Positions 54,790 to 64,000 of a stretch of 64,000 bases of DNA are shown here, in pieces. The stretch spans positions 100,690 through 164,689 of the forward strand of contig JAFEMH010005396.1 of NCBI GenBank assembly GCA_022495995.1, given 5' to 3'. A program made the translations under genes and the position numbers. The first letter of the stretch is position 1. Each line of letters opens with the position of its first letter. This stretch comes from Adenophora triphylla var. japonica (Eukaryota > Streptophyta > Magnoliopsida > Asterales > Campanulaceae). The notes under the pieces are model-generated. The model made no database searches, was not told where the DNA came from, and saw nothing but the letters and a program-made list of their open reading frames with translations.

Positions 54790-56250
54790 CTTCCTAATAA
54801 TAAATGGGCAGCATCCATGGGAACAACATCAAACCAAACGTCATCGTTGTAATTTTTCCAATAGAAAAGCTGGATTAAACATCTTTCTTGACCTTAATTT
54901 CATTGCCCTTTCGAAAACATTGAATCTAGTAAGGATATGGATGCTCCTTCAGTTTTAATTGCAGCTTGTCCACCATCTTCTCCGCAACAACATTACAGCA
55001 GCTTCCACCATCAATTATGACATTACAAACCTTCCCAAGGCAAGTACACCGTGTATGGAAAATGTTTTCTCGCGACCAATCATCATCACGTGCTTGATCA
55101 ATGTTCGAGATTCCTCCGTATGACCAATGCTTCGCCCTCATGCGGGTGCACAATTTCCTCATTATGGTCGGCCTCATCCTCTGCAATTCTCCTCAAGTAT
55201 CTCTTCAAGCTCTTCCTCCACCAAAGAAATAATTTTTCGGTTAGGACACTCGGAAGCAATATGTCCATAACCTTGGCACTTGAAGCATTTTCTCGAGCTT
55301 GTTGTAGAGGAACTAGCAACTGCTTATCACTTTTAACGGGAACACTTGATTGAGCACTTGCCGATGGTTTTAGGCTTGGTGGAACTAGTACTTTCCGATT
55401 AACGAAGCCTCCTTGTTGTAAGAACGGAATGATCCTCCACGCGTCCCCTTTTGTTGTTTTCAATCTTTCTTTGCTAGTTTACAAACATCGGCAAGGGTCC
55501 AATAAGGTTGCGGCTGAAGCACATTGCTAATTTCGGGCTTTAGTCCTCCAAGATAACGTGCGATAGTACTCGCTCACGGGGTTTCAACAACATCACACTT
55601 GATCATGAGATTGTCAAAAAGTGATGTATATTCCTCCCTTTGCTCCACTTGCCTTTGATTGTGTAACTTGAGAAAAGACTCTTGCCTATAGTTTTCGGCA
55701 AAAAATCTTCTCTTAAGTTCCCTCTTCATCTTCTCCCATGAACAAATTGAGTCGCCTACCTTCACGAACTCTCTGCCGCTTCACATTTTCCCACCATAAG
55801 CTTGCATATTTCCGAAGCTTCAAAGCAACAAGCTTCACTTTTCGTTCATCACGAGATCTCCTTAAAGTCAAAAACCCTCTCAATTGTATGTAGCCAATCA
55901 AGGAACTCATCGGGTTCCATCTTTCCCTTCAAACTACGGAATATCAATTTTAACGTCGACATCCCGCCTATGATATCGTTGGGCTCGGCGATTGCCCACG
56001 AGACGATCTGCTGGAACCCGACCCGGAAGGAATGATAAAAGGATTTTCTCCGATATCATCATCAACTTTGCTGCGATTATCCACCTCTTGCATCCTCTTG
56101 AAATTGTTCATCTTCCACCGGGTTGAAGACGTTCAAGTTATTGTTGAAGTTGCTGTACCTGCCTCCGAAGTTCGTCCATCTCCACATCTCGGAGATCTTT
56201 TTCATGGGAGTTGCATTAGTAGCCTTCGGTTGGCGACGAGGAGGTATGAT
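54790..56250 (-). pseudogene. G1 gag and protease, broken
   Basis: The gag core reads VKLVALKLRKYASLWWENVK (55713-55910) and ELKRRFFAENYRQESFLKLH (55574-55765). A zinc knuckle CFKCQGYGHIASEC follows at 55240-55287. The protease block is NVIIDGGSCCNVVAEKMV (near 54960-55015). Frames are interrupted by shifts, notably around 55465-55575 and 55800-56050. Confidence 0.8.
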
Positions 56251-56260
56251 CTGAACCAAA

Positions 56261-56272
56261 GCTCTGATACCA
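56261..56272 (-). other. Primer binding site of G1
   Basis: On the minus strand this is TGGTATCAGAGC, four bases inside the LTR edge at 56277. Confidence 0.9.
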
Positions 56273-56276
56273 AACT

Positions 56277-56909
56277 TGATGCCGGATAATTTGCGGGGAG
56301 AGAAAGAATTATTATAAGGCGAGGTAGAAATGATAACAAGGCTCACCACTCCGAGTTGGAGATCTGAGCTAGACACTCACCACTCGTCGGAATCGACCTA
56401 CGAGATCTGAGTGATTAGTTCACCACTCAATGGACAAATCCACGAGAGATCACGAGCGAAGAAAAACGGCTCAAAGCACACTTTTATTAATTATTACTCA
56501 AAATCAGCTCCCTTACATCACAGATTTAGGGGGTACTTATAGATCTCTTGGAACAGCTTTCCAAGATAGGAAAATTGATAAAATACTAAGGGGAATGAAT
56601 TACTAATAATTATTTAGGGATAAGATAAGATAAAAAGATCAAAAGACGAGAGAAAACCATCGGACGGCGAGAAGATTCAAAGAACCAGTCTCCAAACGCA
56701 ACACTCAAACAACTGACCATAACTTTGTGTAGAATGCACGAAACGACGAACCGAAAAGAGTCTAAGAAACTAGAGCATCCATAGCTTTCCAAGAATAAGT
56801 CACACATAATTTTCCACCTTCTGGATCAAAACAGTTTTGATGTTTAAGTAGACCCAAATCTGTGGCTTGTTGCTCTTCAAAATCCTTATGCGAACTTCCA
56901 TCTGTATCG
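56277..56909 (-). repeat. 5' LTR of G1, 633 bp
   Basis: It pairs with 29824-30454 and is followed by the target duplication agataa (56910-56915). Many of its differences from the other LTR fall at CAG/CTG words (for example ccagttgg becomes ccgagttgg). Confidence 0.88.
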
Positions 56910-56915
56910 AGATAA

Positions 56916-57165
56916 GTAAACCTTTAAGAATGAAAGGAAATGGTTCTTTTAAATTGTTACTGAGTTAACCTTTCATAACCACTTGACTATTCGAATTTTT
57001 GGGTTGATATTTATTATATTTGTGTAAAATTTGTAATAAAAGCGAGACTCTATTTTGTAATATTGTTCAAATTTAATTAGGTTTGATAAATTTGTTAACT
57101 ATTCAAAAGTAATATGTATTGTTTTGTTTTTATTAAAATGTAATGACAATTTATCTTGAAGAAAG
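56916..57165. other. AT-rich host sequence right of G1
   Basis: This would have been contiguous with 29558-29823 before G1 inserted. No gene, repeat or paired ends are recognised. Confidence 0.5.
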
Positions 57166-57169
57166 CCAT

Positions 57170-57860
57170 TAATTATCGGTGATTATAGGCATTGAACATA
57201 CCAAAAGTGTCGAGTTGGGCCAAGTAAGCAAAACCCAATCCTCAAAGCAACCATTGCCCCAACATATCAAGGGGGCCAGGCCCGATCAATGCAAGGCCAA
57301 AAGCCCGTACCAAAATCGATCGACTAAGCCCAACGTCCGACCGATTAGGTCCCGAGCCTAACTTAGTCAGGCCTTAAAATCCGAGACTCTAATACGGGTA
57401 CGATCCATGCTCTACCCGTCGGTCGAATCGACCATTCCACAAATGGCGACCTCGACCTAATCACTAAGTGTCGACCTAACGAGATTGAACACACGTGAGT
57501 CAAACCTTTCCATAACCGGTTCCCTACAAATCGGGAGCCGTAACCGAGACACGTTCACATTATTTGTAACTCTCGCTAAAATCTCGGAGCTTATGTAGCA
57601 CCACCAAAAATACAACGGACAACACCTATAAATACATCATCACTACCAACGGTGCAAAGGTAAGCTGCAATTTTGTTATTTGAATTCAATTGTTCATCTA
57701 CAATATTTGCTCTCAGAAACATATACTTACTCTCACGCCCAGGGTCTAAGCCGGAGACACATCCGGCTAGTCTTGGGTTCTTGTTTTCGGGTCGGGAGCC
57801 GGGTGATTAGTCACTGCCGCGTGGAGGATTGCTTGATAAGCACAATTCTGCGGCATCGGT
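57170..57860 (+). repeat. Probable 5' LTR of gypsy element G2
   Basis: The stretch precedes the gag of G2 and has a TATA box (CTATAAATA, 57626-57634) and a GC-richer body. It is followed by GTTTGGTTCCATTGCGGG (about 57860), the same post-LTR segment found at 29038. The left edge is near TGATTATAGG or TGTCGAGTTGG (57179-57212); neither can be confirmed because the other LTR is outside the window. Confidence 0.5.
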
Positions 57861-58666
57861 TTGGTTCCATTGCGGGAAGCGTGCTTTAGCTTGACCTCGA
57901 AAATTTCATCAACCCTACAACAATGGTAACCCGGACGGGCATGTGACGAAGCTTCTGATGAACTCAATGAAGTGAATGCCAACACCAACGCGGATCTCAA
58001 CACCAATGCGAAACGCAAATCTGCCTCCTCCTCCCCCACCAAATCGCCCTCATGGTAGAGCAACACGCTCTACCGGTGTTGTTGATGGCGAGGATTGCCG
58101 GATACAAGAAGGGGAAAAGACATATGGAGGGACAAGGAGCTCCACCTCCCTAAGCGTCAAGCTTGCTCATGTGAATGTTGGAAATAGGGCGGGTCCCTCA
58201 TCCAACCCATTGAGCGAGGAAGGAAATGTTATTGGAGCGAGCGGATTACGGCCGAGCTCTTGGCAATAGAGGAGGCTGAAAAGGCGGATATAAGATCAGA
58301 GCGGGTGGCTCCCTCTCAAGTCTCCAACAGGCCAGGAGTGCTAGGCTTAATGAGGGTGTGGGACGAGAATGGCGAAGACGGGGATAGTTCAACGACCTCC
58401 CACTCTCATTCATGTGCCAAGTAATGACTTAAGGGCTAGCCTCACAAGGAATAGGGAGCGAGGAGGCTCAATCAGATTTGAGGACGCATCTAGAGGCTAA
58501 TATAAGCCGGCGTGGTTCCCCTGCCCGGACACAAAGATCAGGATCTCACAGGGACAGGAATGGGCGCGGTCGCCCATAAGAGAAGAAAGGCGCGAGGTCG
58601 CCGCTTGGAGATAATAGGCGCGAGGTCGCCGTCGAGGGATGAGAGGCGCGGAGTCGCCCCAAAGGA

Positions 58667-59870
58667 ATGACGAGGCATAGGTCTCCGGTTCGATCGAAAG
58701 GGCTCATTCTCATCGAGACGGGGAGGAGTAGTCGAGGTAACTCCCCGGGAGTGAGGGTCGAAAGGTCGAATGTCGTACCCCCTGCGGGAGATGACGGACC
58801 CGACGCTAGGGAATGGGCGATGATGAAAAAGAGGTTCGAACAATGGGAGGAGGAGAAGAACAAGGACATTGGAAAGGTTGAGCGAATCGACTTTGCTCTT
58901 CAACCTTTGTCCAAGGAAGCGAGAGACGATCGACCTCCTGCTGGATTTAGGTTGCCCCTTCTAGAGAAGTATTCAGGGTCAACCAACGCAAAAAGTCATA
59001 TAGCACATCTGGAAGCCACAATGTGCTTTGTCTCCAATGAGGACGACAATATGTGTAAAGCCCTCATAAGCACACTCCTTTGGGGCAGCCCTAACTTTGG
59101 TTGATGGTTTGGCAGCTGGTAGCATTTCCACATGGACATGTTTCAGGACGAAGTTCCTAGATCGCTTCTCGACTGCTGGAGCTCGAAAGGTGACAGTTAC
59201 TGATCTAAGCAACTTGGTGCAAGCTAAAAATGAAAGCTCAATGAGCTACTTCACCAAGTTCAAGGAGATGGTGGATAAGATCGAGGAAGATCTCAGCGAG
59301 GGGAAGTTATCAAGCGCTTCGGGAATGATATTTCCTCGGTAGACATGGATTATGAACTCACGAGTTCGTGCAGTCACAACTTCGACAAGAGTTGTTCGAA
59401 AAGGTTTACAACATCGCCTTTGGCCGAGGAAAGGAAGGAAAAGATAAATGGGAAAAGCCCCAAGGTGGAGGTTCTTTGATGACAAGAAGGACTCCAACAA
59501 GAATGGAGGAAACAATAAAAATGGCAAGAAACGGGACAAGGGCGGCAGAGAAGGTGCAGAGACATTCGCTCCTAACGGTGAGTCGAGGCGAAATCTGAGA
59601 TGCGGTCGAGTTGGCTCCACCTGCCCAATGAACCCGGGCAACAAGTTCGGAAAGGGACAACGGCAAATCTTTGTGATTACCACAAAGACACGGGTCATCT
59701 CACGAAGGATTGCTTAGGCTTGAAGCGCATTATCCAAAGAATGGTCGAACCGGGAAGACTCGACGCATACGTGAAGAGGCCTCAAGCGGGTGGAGGCGAG
59801 CGGCTGCGGGTGGACAACAAGGACCGAGGCAACCTAGATTGAACTTGGGGGTCATTCTGAGCAAGCCGAT
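58667..59870 (+). pseudogene. G2 gag, frameshifted
   Basis: GFRLPLLEKYSGSTNAKSHI and the following helix (58667-59104) lead into DGLAAGSISTWTCFRTKFLD and SMSYFTKFKEMVDKIEEDLS (59097-59342), the standard gag core. A zinc knuckle CDYHKDTGHLTKDC (near 59672-59713) is followed by LKRIIQRMVEPGRLDAYVKR. At least three frame changes occur. Confidence 0.85.
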
Positions 59871-59939
59871 AACACCGCCATCAAGCAAAAGATTTTTCAA
59901 CTCGGTAAGGCCCCACATGTGCCTCCAAGGAGAGATGTC

Positions 59940-60220
59940 GAGAGATGATGTGATCGGCTTCTACCCCCATGAGTTGGCAACCAATATGGCGGCTAGGAGC
60001 AAGTTCTCGTCATCCCGGGGATCATAGACGAATGTACGACGAAGCGAGACTCTTAGTCGACACGGGGAGCTGCAAGGACATTTTATTCTACAAAACTTTC
60101 CAAGAGATGGGACTTAATGACGAGCGGCAGAAAGGTATGATGGCGAGGTTGGAGGGTTTCACCAACCGTCGAGTTGATGCCAAGGACGAGATTGAACTCG
60201 GCGTCGACCTAGGCTAGCAC
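59940..60220 (+). pseudogene. G2 protease
   Basis: DEARLLVDTGSCKDILFYKT (near 60040-60095) contains the retropepsin D-T-G-S site, followed by FQEMGLNDER. The preceding DDVIGFYPHE piece is in another frame. Confidence 0.8.
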
Positions 60221-60779
60221 CCCCACGGGGTAGTATCGAAGGTACAATTTATTGCGATAGATGTGAGCAGTGACTATGCTCCTATACTTGGTATTCTGGT
60301 CGGAGTCACTCTTGGAATGGTGGCATCAATCCCTCACCGGCGAGTCAAGTTCCCTACACTTTCTTTGGAGTAGGATGTGTACAAGGCACGGCTCGAGCCT
60401 ACTGGATCATGTTCTCGAGAGAAAGAAAGAAAAGGGAGTTAGAAATTGAGGCTGCGAGATGGTTACTTGAAGGCTGTCCCGATCGATCACCAAAACTACT
60501 CATTGTCAACGATCACCAATGTGGAAGAGTCAACCTATCGTAAGCTCAAATGACGAGGTCATGTTTGAGTCGACACGTCACTCTGAAACCACGGCGGTCG
60601 ATCCGAGATGTAGTTATGGTCGACCGGGTCCTCATAGGCAACCTATGCCTCCGGATCGACAATAACTCGGGGGCCACCACCGGCGAGGTTGCGAGATAAA
60701 ATTTGGATGATATGATAGGCGAGGAAGCTCCACGCTTGGGGGCCGAGGAGAGAAAAAGAGTTAGGGAGATCATCATTGA

Positions 60780-61600
60780 GACTCTACGGTTCGAGAGATG
60801 GTCCGGAGAATTTGGAGAGGCGTGGACGAGCTAGAATCGGTAGTCACCAACCCTTCCTACCCCGACCAAAAAATTCGGATTGGGAAACAATTGTCGGTGA
60901 AGAAAGTCTGGAAATCATCCCGAAAGGCTACTCAAGGGAGCAATGATGTCTTTGCGTGGAGAGTAGAAGACATGAAGGGAATCAAGGAAGAGGTTGCCGT
61001 TCACGGGCTTGAGTCAACCCGACTATAAAGCCTAGACCCCAAAAATTGAGAAGCTTCGCTCGAGATAAGGAAGAGGCCATAAAAGGCGAGGTACAAAAAC
61101 TTTTGAGTGCGGGTATTATCAAGGAGGCCACTCATACAACGTGGTTGGCCAACGTGGTCATGGTGAAGAAATCAAATGGCAAATGGCGGATGTGTGTCGA
61201 CTTCACCACTCGAATCTTGCTTGCCAGGACGGCTACCCCCTTCCTAGAATTGACAAACTAGTTGATTCCATTCTTTGGTCACTCCACCCTCGGCTTCCTC
61301 GCGCTTACTCGAGGTACCACAGATTAAGATGCATGAGGACGACATAGTCAAGACGGCATTTCAAGAGGTTTGGAGGCATCTCTTTGCTACAACATGATGC
61401 CATTTGGATTGAAGAATGCCGAGGTGCGACTTATCAAAGAATGGTGAACAAGGTCTTTGCCTCACAAATTGGCCGAAATATGGAGGCTTACGTCGACGAT
61501 ATGGTCATCAAAACTAAGACCAGGACGTCACGTAGTCGACCTAAAAGAAACATTCGCCAATCTGCGAGCAAAACGACATGAAACTCAACCCCGGCAAGTG
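60780..61600 (+). pseudogene. G2 reverse transcriptase, frameshifted
   Basis: NDVFAWRVEDMKGI (60943-60984) and AIKGEVQKLLSAGIIKEATH followed by WLANVVMVKKSNGKWRMCVD (61076-61203) mark the N-terminal part. YQRMVNKVFASQIGRNMEAY and VDDMVIKTKT (61432-61522) carry the YVDD catalytic motif. The segment between is shifted and partly unreadable. Confidence 0.85.
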
Positions 61601-61639
61601 TGTCTTTGGAGTAAGCATTTGGAAAGTTCCTTGGATTCA

Positions 61640-62720
61640 TGGTGTCCCGAGAGAGGTATAGAAGCTAACTCGGAAAAGATCAAGGCTCTAGTCGAGATGA
61701 AGGAGCCTACAAGTATAAAGGAGATGCGGCGACTCAATGGCGAGGGTGGCGGCCCTAGGTCGCTTTATATCCAGAGTCGTGAAAAGGTCTCTCCCCTTCT
61801 TCAAATCATTGAGGGGGACGAAAAACTTTGAGTGGACGGCCGAATGTCATTCGTCGTTCCAACAACTCAAAGAATACCTTGCTACCCCTCCATTATTGAG
61901 CGGCCCGACCCTTTGGCGAGACCTTGTTTGTGTATGTCTGCAGTGGGAGACGAAGTCGGTGGCAACGAGTCTTGATTAGAGAAGAGGAAGGACTTCAAAA
62001 GCCGGTTTACTATGTCGTGAAGGCCACTATCGGACGTAGAGGGCGGGTACTACAAATCTTTGAAAAGGTTGCATATGCTCTAGTCGTAGCTTTAAGGAAG
62101 GCTGCGAGCTTATTTCTGGCTTACCCTATAGTGGTTCTTGCAATGCTCCCTTGAGAAAAATATTGCACAAGCCGAGAGAGTTCGGGAGTCGCTTGCTCAA
62201 TTGGTCAATTGCCCTTACGGAATTTGACATCGAGTATCGACCTAGAAAAGCGTTGAAGGCTCGAAGCTCTAGCGGACTTTTGGTCGAGCTTACGTTCACC
62301 AAGGAGGACGGCGAACGGCGAGCTGCGAAAGGAGAAAAACAAAGGGAAAGAACAAGAGTCCCGGCCCGCCGTCACTCTGCAGACGATTGTTGGAAAGTCT
62401 ACTCGGATGGATCGGCAACCAAAAATGTTAGTGGAGCGGGATTGTCTTGATCGAGCCGAGTCGGGGGCCGTGTACGAGGAGTCACTAAGGTTCAAATTCG
62501 ATGCCTCAAACAATCGGGCGGAGTATGAAGCCACAGTAGCAGCCATAGAGTATGCCAAGTGCTTTGGAGCGACTAAAATCATGGCTTATTGTGACTCCCG
62601 AACTAGTAGTCGACCGGGTTAGAGGCGAGTACGAGGTACTTAGTTCCACTACGATCAAATACTACGACACTGGTGAAGGAGGCGATAAAGGATTTGGAGA
62701 TTGCAGGAGATTCGGAGGAT
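61640..62720 (+). pseudogene. G2 dual RNase H region
   Basis: The connection domain MARVAALGRFISRVVKRSLP and FFKSLRGTKNFEWTAECHSS are at 61737-61860. KPVYYVVKAT and VAYALVVALRKAA of the first RNase H lie at 62001-62105, with LTEFDIEYRPRKALKAR at 62211-62262. A second RNase H starts WKVYSDGSATKNVSGAG (about 62391-62444) and continues FDASNNRAEYEATVAAIEYA and YCDS (62496-62597). This D-E-D pattern is the archaeal-type RNase H acquired by Tat elements. Confidence 0.8.
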
Positions 62721-62879
62721 TAGGGACGGGGAAGGACAATCGAACTAAGCCAGAGCCTCCTCACTCTTCCGAGAAATTAGCCACTTCGAGATGAGCCACA
62801 TGAAGAGCCCGTCTGCTTTCCTCGAAAATCACGGCTTATGAGAGGATAAAAATTCAATATGTAAGAGGACGCTTCAAGA

Positions 62880-64000
62880 AATTGGGTTTTATGAGAAGTG
62901 TTGGATCGAAGAAATGAAGGCGTACCTAGAAAGTGGCGAGCTGCACTTTGATGAAACGAGAAGAAAGCTCGGAGGCTATCAAAAAAGAAAGCTCCGAGGA
63001 GTAATGTCATTCGAAAGAGGGCGAATCTATTCGAAGATCCTACACTCGACCATTGCTAGAAGTGCATCCGCCTCAGAGGTAGCCACTGTGTGGCATACCA
63101 TGAAAGTGCATAGTGGGATTTGTGGTGGACACCGGGGGCCCGAGGGACTCTAAGCGCGACAAGTTAATCACTTTGGGGTACTATTGGCCACACATGAAAG
63201 TTGACACTCGCCATGCATTGTTCGAGCAATGTGATCAATGCGAAAGGTTTTCCAACCTACACTCATATGCCCTGGCAGAAGCGGAACTCCGGTGATGTGC
63301 AACTTGGCCATTCGACATGTAGGGCGTCGACTTGATTGGACCCTTCCCTCCGCCCTTGGAAATTGCAAGTATGTGATCGTTGCAATCGATTATTTCACCA
63401 AGTGGGTCGAGACGAAACCACTAAGCTCCGCATCCACTTGAGAGGAAAATGCCATCAATTTCATATATGACTTCATCCCGGTGTAGATTTCGGTTTCCCT
63501 AGAGCCATAGTATCGGACAACGGCCTACAATTCTCCCAAACCTTTGAAAACGAGAGATGAATCGAGTAGGGATCAAGCATTGGAAATCTTCTGTCGCCTA
63601 TCCCCGAGGAAACGGGCAAGGCGAAGGCTGCAGGCAAGCTCGTCTTATCCTCACTGAAAGACCGGGCCTTGTAGGTCGACGCAGTAACTTGTTGGACGAA
63701 CTCCCCACATCTTTGGGCGATTCGCCTGACCGCTCCGGGAGACCCTCTTGGGAAACCCCATTTGCTTTAACATATGGGTCGGAGGCCATGGCACTCTTGA
63801 ACTCCCGAGATTTCCCAGCTGCTAGAGTAACGCCCCTTTGATCGAGAGCGAACGACATCAACGGATTGATCGGCTTGGATTTAGTCGACGAAGCGAGACA
63901 CGGCTTACCTTCGAATGGTTAACTACAAGCGGCGGACTAAAAGTTACCCACGACAAGAAGGTGAAAGCAAAGATCATTCTAAGTGGGAGATTATGCGAGG
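62880..64000 (+). pseudogene. G2 integrase, frameshifted, incomplete
   Basis: GYYWPHMKVDTRHALFEQCD and QCERF (63178-63249) are the end of the zinc-binding domain. VIVAIDYFTKWVETKPLSSA is at 63379-63438, the catalytic core region. IKHWKSSVAYPRGNGQGE is at 63569-63622, and FALTYGSEAM at 63762-63791. Later sequence is shifted and reaches the window edge. Confidence 0.8.

Larger units (their letters stand above)
29824..56909 (-). mobile_element. Ty3/gypsy element G1, split by a nested copia element
   Basis: Two matching LTRs (29824-30454 and 56277-56909) face the same way and are flanked by agataa at 29818-29823 and 56910-56915. On the minus strand from the right come PBS, gag, protease and reverse transcriptase. 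The end of the polyprotein reappears beyond the nested insertion, at 30316-30635. Protease and reverse transcriptase precede the integrase remnant, which is gypsy order. The C-terminal sequence (YKIELPLDYGVSDIFNVSDL) is of the type found in plant chromovirus-like gypsy polyproteins. RNase H and most of integrase are deleted, and copia C3 interrupts the remainder, so the element is dead. Confidence 0.88.
57866..64000 (+). mobile_element. Tat-lineage Ty3/gypsy element G2, degraded, runs off the window
   Basis: In plus orientation: gag, zinc knuckle, protease, reverse transcriptase, RNase H, a second RNase H and integrase. Two RNase H domains are characteristic of the Tat branch. Frames shift repeatedly, so no intact protein is present. 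The 3' end and LTR lie beyond 64000. Confidence 0.85.

Overview
The window is plant nuclear DNA, almost certainly from a eudicot. The evidence is a plant secondary-metabolism glycosyltransferase with the plant PSPG box, several lineages of plant Ty1/copia and Ty3/gypsy LTR retrotransposons, and many Stowaway-type MITEs with CTCCCTCCGTCCC ends and TA target duplications. The glycosyltransferase resembles the UGT94-type sugar-on-sugar clade common in Lamiales and other asterids, so an asterid is my best guess (inference). I see no rRNA, tRNA or CRISPR array.

Region 1-13.2 kb is intergenic. It holds the PBS-side end of a minus-strand LTR element (LTR 2224-4726) inserted into a minisatellite-rich DNA element that ends at 6072. 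A run of Stowaway-like MITEs, an imperfect-TIR element (7413-8131) and a triplicated ~590 bp tandem array (10292-12063) follow.

Region 13.2-28.2 kb is the one convincing host gene: a two-exon UDP-glycosyltransferase (exon 1 13309-13780, exon 2 27210-28111, 457 codons). Its 13.4 kb intron contains a minus-strand copia element (16923-21749), a truncated second copy of exon 2 (22706-23033), a second partial copy of the same copia element (23034-26024) and several MITEs. The layout is best explained by tandem duplication of a segment running from inside the copia element into exon 2.

Region 28.2-57 kb is a three-level nest. A minus-strand gypsy element G1 (29824-56909, target duplication agataa) is split by a plus-strand copia element C3 (about 30636-53562). 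C3 is split in its reverse transcriptase by an 18.4 kb minus-strand Tat/Ogre-Retand-like gypsy element T (33777-52205). T carries gag, protease and integrase on the minus strand. On the plus strand, between integrase and the 3' LTR, it carries ORFs resembling the plant mobile domain and DUF7745, plus two tandem arrays. Region 57.2-64 kb is another degraded Tat-lineage gypsy element (G2, plus strand), open at the window end.

The two most interesting signals are as follows. (1) A small family of non-autonomous DNA elements (ends at 6072; 15494-15644; 16003-16413; 26433-26883) has 9-bp target duplications, alternating GGAGAAACG/CGTTTCTCC-type subterminal palindromes and, in most members, internal minisatellites; one member has a paralogous empty site. 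(2) The Tat element has antisense accessory ORFs but no recognisable reverse transcriptase. A possible technical issue also stands out: in parts of 33.8-64 kb, words expected to contain CAG/CTG read as CGG/CGAG/CG, which breaks many frames.
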